Shown: piece after piece, positions 5,541-10,148 of the stretch | How positions within the stretch are numbered: position 1 is the stretch's first letter | Layout of the letters: the number at the start of each line of letters is the position of its first letter | NCBI GenBank assembly: GCA_022361135.1 | Contig: JAKSBM010000745.1 | Span: forward strand, 1-10,148 | Reading direction: 5' to 3' | DNA from: Desulfobacterales bacterium | GTDB lineage: Bacteria; Desulfobacterota; Desulfobacteria; Desulfobacterales; Desulfobacteraceae | Length of the DNA stretch: 10,148 nt | The notes under the pieces: model-generated | Seen by the model: the letters and a program-made list of their open reading frames with translations, nothing else | Database searches by the model: none | Told to the model about the DNA's origin: nothing | Translations under genes and position numbers: made by a program

Positions 5541-8437
5541 ATACCCCCCTGTCCGACGATGTGCTCATGGAATTTGTTTCCGAGATCCGTGAAGACCTGG
5601 CCCGGTTGGAACCGGATCTGTTGAACATGGAAGCGGCCGGGGCTTCAGTGGATTCGGAATTGATCAACCATGCCTTCCGGGCCATCCACAGCATCAAGGG
5701 CGGTGCCGGCTTTATCCAGTTCCAGGAATTGTCCCAGCTGGCCCACACCATGGAAAATGTGCTCACCTTGTTGAGGGAGAAGACCGCATCCCCCAATCCC
5801 GCCATCACCGATGCCCTCCTGGCCGGGCTGGACCGCATGAAGAGTCTGGTGAACAGGGAACCGGGTTCCGGCGCCGGGGAGGAATCCGTGGACCGGGAGT
5901 TGGAAATGCTGGAGGCGGTATTGAGCCTGACCCGGGCCCCCTTGGAACCCCGGAATCCGGAACCATGCGGGGACCAAACCCCTGGGGCCTCCGACGGTAT
6001 TGTTACCCTTCGTCCCCTGGAGCCCCTGCCGGGATTTGGACGCCGGGGGTTTCCCGTGGCGGGGGACCGCCTGCATCGGGCCCTGGACAAGAAGCGATTC
6101 ATCTACGGCGTTCACATTCCCTGTTCCTCGGATAGTGATGAACCGGTGCAGGATGTCACCGCCCTGGCCCGGGACATTGAATGCATGGGTGAATTGCTCT
6201 ACCCTGAAAACCCGGCCCGGAATCTTGTCCGGGGGAACTCCCCCTACCTGGTGGTGGCCACCCTCCTGGACAAACCCCTGGTGGCCCGGGTTCTGGGCGT
6301 GGCCGTTTCCCAGGTGGCCCTTCTGGATCAGCAGTTCATGGATCCGGATGCCCTGCTTTCCCTTTGGGATGGGCAGGGGGGAAGCCAAACAGTATCTCCG
6401 GGGGACCAAGGTGATTCTTCTTCCTTCACCGAAACCCCGGTATTGGATTCCCTGTCCGAGGCCTCCTTGTCCCAAGGGCTTCCACCCAAAGAGTCCCAAT
6501 ACCAGGACCCTCCATTCAATGGCGCCGGTCCCATTGAATCCCCGGCCACGGTTTCCTTTAAGTCCCCCACGGTGCGGGTCCATGTGTCTTTACTTTCACG
6601 GCTCATGAACCGGGCCGGAGAGCTGGTCCTCTCCCGGAATCAGCTTCGTCCCTTGATGGAGCGCATGGGCCGGGAGGATTCCCAGGCATCGGCCATGATG
6701 CAGAACCTGGACATGGTGACTTCGGATATCCAGGAAACCATCATGCAGCTCCGCATGCAGCCCGTCTCCGGCCTCTTTGAAAAATATAAGCGGGTGATCC
6801 GGGATTTGACCCGGCAATTGGGGAAAAAGGTGGAATATTCCATCCGGGGCGGCAGCGTGGAGGTGGACCGGAATATTCTGCAGCAATTGGCCAACCCCGT
6901 CACCCATCTAATCCGAAACGCCGTGGACCACGGCATTGAATCCCCGGAAGAACGGTGCCGGGCCGGGAAGGATGAAATTGGAAGTATTTCCGTATCCGTG
7001 GTCCACCAGAGCGGCCATGTCCGGGTGGATATCCAGGACGACGGCCGGGGCATGGATCCCGAGGCGGTCCTGGCCCGGGCCCGTGAAAAGGGATTGGTTT
7101 CCGGGGGCCAGGCCCTTTCTGACAAGGAAAAACTCAATCTCATTTTTCTGGCCGGCTTTTCCACCTCCGATGCCGTATCTGAATTGTCCGGCAGGGGGGT
7201 GGGCATGGATGTGGTCAAGGCCAATTTGGAACGGCTCCGTGGCCACATTGAAATCCAGGCTGTTCCAGGCCGGGGCAGCTGCTTCTCCCTGACCATTCCC
7301 CTGACCCTGGCCATTGTGCCCTCCCTGGTGGTGGGGGAGGGGGGTGTGCGATTTGCCATTCCCCAGATCAATGTGAAGGAGGTGATTTACCTCACGGGCC
7401 AGGAGTTGCCCGAGCATGTGGAGAACATCGCCGGCCAGGAGGTACTCCGGCTGAGGGACAATCTTTACCCGGTGCTTCGCCTGCGTAATATTTTGAACAT
7501 GGAGACCTATTACCGGGATGGGGAGACCGGAGAATTAAGGCCCGATCGTCGCCTCCGCATTGCCGACCGCCGTAGCATCCCCCTGGAACAGGGGGTGGGC
7601 AAGTTAAAGGGAGAGCCCATTGTCCCGGAGGTCTTGGCCAGGGATACACGCAAGGGCGAACGGCGCCGGAGAAAACCGGATCCAGCCTATGCCGTGGTCC
7701 TGAAATTGGGGTCCCAGCGTTTTGCCCTCCTGGTGGAGGACCTCTTTGACATTGAGGAGGTGGTGGTGGAACCCCTGTCGGAATTCCTCAAGGGCTTGAA
7801 GTGGTTTGCCGGGGCCGCCATCCTGGGGGATGGCCAGGTCATCATGGTTTTGGATGTCAATGGCATGGCCACCGGGGCCTGCCTGGCATTCGACACCATC
7901 CGGGCGGCGGTGGAAAGCCGGGGCCCGGATGGGGCCGTTGGTGAAGACATCGACCAGATGGATCTTCTGGTGTTTGAGAACAGTCCCGGGGAGTTTCTGG
8001 CCCTGCCCCTGGACCGGGTGGCCCGCCTGGAACCCATCCAGACCGAGGCCCTGCACCACAGCGGTGGCGTGACCTTTACCCGATTCAATGACCAGGCCTG
8101 CCGTCTGGTGGATCTGTCCGATTTCATTTCCCTTACCCCCTGTCCCTTGGACATTGGGGACCCCTTTGGCATCTTTTTGAAACATTGCAGTCCCCCGGCG
8201 GGAATCCGGGTGTCCAAGATCGTGGATACCCTGGCCATTGATCTGCCCCTGCTCGGGGATGAAACCGATCCGGAGTTGGTCCAGGGGCGGGTGTTCACCG
8301 GGGGAATGATGATCCAGGTTCTGGATGCCCAGGTTCTCTGCCGGAAAATTCAGCAACGGGCTTTGGCCGACGGACGTCCAGGGGGCGGCCAGGGGGATAT
8401 TTCTGCTCCGCAGGGGGTGCAGGGGGAGGCTTCATGA
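5537..8437 (+). CDS. cheA: Chemotaxis histidine kinase CheA with two C-terminal CheW-like domains
   Basis: This 966-aa cytoplasmic kinase is long for CheA (about 650-750 aa is usual). The HPt domain (residues 1-105) has the phospho-accepting H51 in HSIKGGAGF. A long linker follows; residues about 185-265 resemble the alpha/beta linker or P2-like module seen in other CheAs. Dimerisation helices start near 345 (LLSRLMNRAGELVLSRNQL). The ATPase domain shows the N box (LIRNAVDHGIE, 458-468), G1 (DDGRGMD, 501-507) and G2 (GRGVGMDVVK, 552-561). The first CheW-like domain (about 592-777) is interrupted by a basic segment near 655-715. A second CheW-like domain occupies about 805-938, before a Gly-rich tail. 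It should autophosphorylate H51 and pass the phosphate to the neighbouring CheY. The ATG overlaps the cheW stop, with GGAGG at 5526-5530. Confidence 0.95.
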   Translation: MNTPLSDDVLMEFVSEIREDLARLEPDLLNMEAAGASVDSELINHAFRAIHSIKGGAGFIQFQELSQLAHTMENVLTLLREKTASPNPAITDALLAGLDRMKSLVNREPGSGAGEESVDRELEMLEAVLSLTRAPLEPRNPEPCGDQTPGASDGIVTLRPLEPLPGFGRRGFPVAGDRLHRALDKKRFIYGVHIPCSSDSDEPVQDVTALARDIECMGELLYPENPARNLVRGNSPYLVVATLLDKPLVARVLGVAVSQVALLDQQFMDPDALLSLWDGQGGSQTVSPGDQGDSSSFTETPVLDSLSEASLSQGLPPKESQYQDPPFNGAGPIESPATVSFKSPTVRVHVSLLSRLMNRAGELVLSRNQLRPLMERMGREDSQASAMMQNLDMVTSDIQETIMQLRMQPVSGLFEKYKRVIRDLTRQLGKKVEYSIRGGSVEVDRNILQQLANPVTHLIRNAVDHGIESPEERCRAGKDEIGSISVSVVHQSGHVRVDIQDDGRGMDPEAVLARAREKGLVSGGQALSDKEKLNLIFLAGFSTSDAVSELSGRGVGMDVVKANLERLRGHIEIQAVPGRGSCFSLTIPLTLAIVPSLVVGEGGVRFAIPQINVKEVIYLTGQELPEHVENIAGQEVLRLRDNLYPVLRLRNILNMETYYRDGETGELRPDRRLRIADRRSIPLEQGVGKLKGEPIVPEVLARDTRKGERRRRKPDPAYAVVLKLGSQRFALLVEDLFDIEEVVVEPLSEFLKGLKWFAGAAILGDGQVIMVLDVNGMATGACLAFDTIRAAVESRGPDGAVGEDIDQMDLLVFENSPGEFLALPLDRVARLEPIQTEALHHSGGVTFTRFNDQACRLVDLSDFISLTPCPLDIGDPFGIFLKHCSPPAGIRVSKIVDTLAIDLPLLGDETDPELVQGRVFTGGMMIQVLDAQVLCRKIQQRALADGRPGGGQGDISAPQGVQGEAS

Positions 8438-8811
8438 AGATATTAATCGTGGACGACAAACCAGCGGTGCGATCCTCCCTCATGGGGATACTTACCCAGC
8501 TGGGATTCACCCGGGTTCTCCAGGCCAGGGACGGATTGGTTGCCTGGGATATTCTAAATGGTCCCGGGGAAAATGGGGGCGTGGATCTGGTGATCTCGGA
8601 TCTGGAAATGCCGGGGATGAACGGGCTGGAGCTTCTGCGGCACATTCGAAGCGATGCCCGCTTTTCGGCCCTTCCCTTTATCATGGCCACCACGGTGAGG
8701 GATCGGGATTTGATCCTGGATATCATGAAATTGGGAATCCAGGCCTATATTTCAAAGCCCTTTAACCATGACATGGTTGAAATCAAATTAAAACAGGCAG
8801 GTCTTTTCTGA
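8434..8811 (+). CDS. cheY: CheY-like single-domain response regulator
   Basis: This 125-aa stand-alone receiver has every residue needed for phosphorylation. The acidic pair is D7/D8 (LIVDDKP), the phospho-acceptor is D56 (VISDLEMPGMNG), the switch threonine is T86 or T87 (MATT), the aromatic is Y105, and the conserved lysine is K108 (ISKPF). It should accept phosphate from CheA and act as the diffusible output, whether at a flagellar motor, a pilus or another target; the sequence does not tell. The start overlaps the cheA stop (ATGA) and has GGAGG at 8425-8429. Because the CheB receiver is degenerate, this is the only phosphorylatable receiver encoded in the operon, apart from any acting from elsewhere. 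Confidence 0.93.
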   Translation: MKILIVDDKPAVRSSLMGILTQLGFTRVLQARDGLVAWDILNGPGENGGVDLVISDLEMPGMNGLELLRHIRSDARFSALPFIMATTVRDRDLILDIMKLGIQAYISKPFNHDMVEIKLKQAGLF

Positions 8812-8812
8812 C

Positions 8813-9916
8813 GTGTATCGGATTCTGGTGGCCACATCTTCGGAAATGACCGGGCGATTGCTTACGGGTATTTGCCGTTCCCTCAAGGGGGTGAGAACCT
8901 TTGGACCGGTGAAGGACCTTGCCATGCTCAAAACCGGTGTGGGGGACGGTGGGGTGGATCTATTGATTTTGGGATCGTCTTCCCCCTTCCAGGATCCCGA
9001 CCTGGTCTCCCGGATTCGACGCCGGAGCCCGGAAACGGAAGTGGCCCTGCTCCAGGAGGCCGATGATCATGCCTCGGGTCGGGACATGGTCCGGGCCATG
9101 GCCCGGGGAGCCTGGGAATGGTTGGACGGTACCGCCCTGGATTCTCCCATCCGGCAAAGGGAATTGGGCCATCGCCTCACCGCCCTGGTGGGGATGCTTC
9201 GCAGCCGGAAATTATTACGCCTTCCCCGGGGGAAGCAGCCCCGGAATCGGTTTTTTATCCCCTGCCTGCCCCAAACCCGGAAAATTCGTTCATTTGGCGG
9301 GTTCCGTGCCCGGGTGGTGGCCCTGGCCGCATCCACGGGCGGTCCGGAGATCCTCAGCAATGTTTTACCCCTTTTACCGGCAAGCCTTCCGGCCCCGGTC
9401 CTGGTGGTCCAGCATATGCCCCGGGGGATGTGCCGGCATCTGGTCCGTCACCTGGACCGGCAATGTGAAATGAATGTTCGCCTGGGGGCGGAGGGCATGG
9501 AATTGAAGGCCGGGGGGATTTACATTGCCCCCACCGGGTACCACATGGGAATTTATCCACCGGACGGGGAGGGGGAACCACGGATCCACCTGGGGGCCGG
9601 TCCCCGGATCAACGGGGTCAAACCCTCTGCGGATTATCTGTTCTCCTCCATGGCCACGGCCTGGCCTTCGGGGATTTTAGCCGTGGTTCTCACGGGCATG
9701 GGCACGGATGGGAAAAACGGGGTGGCGGCCCTGAAGCAGCATGCCAATGTCTGCCTCACCCAGGCCGCTGAAACCTGCAGTGTCTACGGCATGCCCCGGG
9801 CCGTGGATGAGGCCGGCCTGTCCGATGCCAAATTGGATCCGGTCTCCATCACCCATCGCATCGTCTCCCTGTGCAACACCGGGGTGATGGCAACGTCTAC
9901 TCCAACACCCCGGTAG
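8813..9916 (+). CDS. cheB: Chemotaxis methylesterase CheB with degenerate receiver domain
   Basis: The 367-aa protein has an N-terminal receiver-like domain (about 1-125), a basic linker (about 130-165) and a C-terminal methylesterase/glutamine deamidase domain (about 167-355). The catalytic triad is intact: S174 (AASTGGPE), H201 (VVQHMPRG) and D299 (GMGTDGKNG). Its role is to remove methyl groups from receptor glutamates during adaptation. The receiver has lost its chemistry. The acidic pair is replaced by T/S (ILVATSS), the phospho-acceptor position is G54 (LLILGSSS), and the lysine position lies in WLDGTA. Normal activation by CheA phosphorylation therefore looks impossible. The start is a GTG one base after the cheY stop, with only a distant purine-rich stretch (AGGCAGG, 11 bases away), so it probably depends on coupling to cheY translation. 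GTG is preferred because the next ATG would remove the first beta strand. Confidence 0.92.
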   Translation: MYRILVATSSEMTGRLLTGICRSLKGVRTFGPVKDLAMLKTGVGDGGVDLLILGSSSPFQDPDLVSRIRRRSPETEVALLQEADDHASGRDMVRAMARGAWEWLDGTALDSPIRQRELGHRLTALVGMLRSRKLLRLPRGKQPRNRFFIPCLPQTRKIRSFGGFRARVVALAASTGGPEILSNVLPLLPASLPAPVLVVQHMPRGMCRHLVRHLDRQCEMNVRLGAEGMELKAGGIYIAPTGYHMGIYPPDGEGEPRIHLGAGPRINGVKPSADYLFSSMATAWPSGILAVVLTGMGTDGKNGVAALKQHANVCLTQAAETCSVYGMPRAVDEAGLSDAKLDPVSITHRIVSLCNTGVMATSTPTPR

Positions 9917-9927
9917 TTCAATTCTTT

Positions 9928-9952
9928 ATCACTTTATGGTGATTCTTAAAGT
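9928..9952 (+). other. Weak mutually exclusive hairpins after cheB; not a clear terminator
   Basis: ATCAC (9928-9932) pairs with GTGAT (9939-9943), or alternatively ACTTTA (9931-9936) pairs with TAAAGT (9947-9952). Both stems are short and no T-run follows. They lie 12-36 bases past the cheB stop, where an operon end would be expected, but the sequence does not support a standard intrinsic terminator. Confidence 0.2.
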
Positions 9953-10013
9953 AAGGTTCCGATTGAATGGGCGTTTGTCCATATTGATTGCAAGGCTTTT
10001 CTCCCACCCCGGC

Positions 10014-10148
10014 GATGACGGGGGGAGGAAGATTCCACTGCCAGCGTTGCGGTCGTCCTGACCGCAACGCCTGCGAAGGACTCTGTCCCATTCTTCCTGA
10101 AGCTGCCAGAGTCCTTAACGCTCGCTCCATCTCCCTCCCCCCGCCATC
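10014..10148. repeat. Large inverted-repeat element with three-way-junction fold, cut by the window edge
   Basis: The outer arms 10014-10033 and 10129-10148 match at 18 of 20 positions and contain a G6/C6 run. Two hairpins lie inside. GCGTTGCGGTC at 10044-10054 pairs perfectly with 10060-10070 (11 bp, 5-base loop). AAGGACTCTG at 10076-10085 pairs perfectly with 10107-10116 (10 bp), and adjacent GCG/CGC can extend it across a 2-base bulge. There is no T-run after any stem. The second outer arm ends at the last base, so the true boundary is unseen. It may be a miniature mobile element, a dispersed palindromic repeat, or a structured RNA. Confidence 0.6.

Noticed and set aside
5645..6583. Antisense 312-codon frame opposite cheA
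   Set aside because: The product is a Gly/Gln/His-rich composition with no motif; cheA in this stretch is well supported by its HPt domain and reading continuity.
9918..10130. Minus-strand 70-codon frame behind cheB
   Set aside because: More than half of it lies in the palindromic element at 10014-10148, there is no ribosome site, and no domain is visible.

Overview
The window looks like chromosomal DNA from a GC-rich anaerobic bacterium, most plausibly a Desulfobacterota-type (sulfate- or metal-reducing) organism. This is inferred from three things: a chemoreceptor with a c-type haem motif (CxxCH) in its periplasmic domain, an aldo/keto reductase fused to a ferredoxin-like tail, and a free-standing homocysteine methyltransferase module. 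No rRNA, tRNA, CRISPR array, transposase or phage gene was seen, and the species cannot be named from the sequence alone.

Left part (31-3226, minus strand): three metabolic genes are read leftwards. The first is a 4'-phosphopantetheinyl transferase. Eighteen bases later comes an aldo/keto reductase with two 4Fe-4S cysteine motifs, probably in the same transcript. After a 328-base gap there is a stand-alone homocysteine S-methyltransferase domain protein. The gap is not empty: it holds a 9-bp perfect dyad with extra TTCACC boxes, and a nested imperfect hairpin of about 96 nt.

Right part (3283-9916, plus strand): this is a compact chemosensory operon in the order receptor (MCP), cheW, cheA, cheY, cheB. 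The receptor/cheW, cheW/cheA and cheA/cheY junctions are 4-base ATGA overlaps, and cheB begins 1 base after cheY, so the five genes are probably one translationally coupled unit. The receptor has two membrane segments and would hold haem c in the periplasm. It should signal through CheW to CheA (one HPt histidine, an unusually long linker and two CheW-like C-terminal domains), which would phosphorylate the single canonical receiver, CheY. CheB keeps its methylesterase catalytic triad, but its receiver domain has lost every phosphorylation residue. No cheR or cheD is present in the window. The whole reads as a dedicated redox, gas or haem-ligand sensing array with atypical adaptation; its output (motility or another function) cannot be told from the sequence.

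Right edge (9917-10148): no gene is supported. The last 135 bases form a large inverted-repeat element that can fold as a three-way junction. Its outer arm runs exactly to the window end, so the element may continue beyond it.
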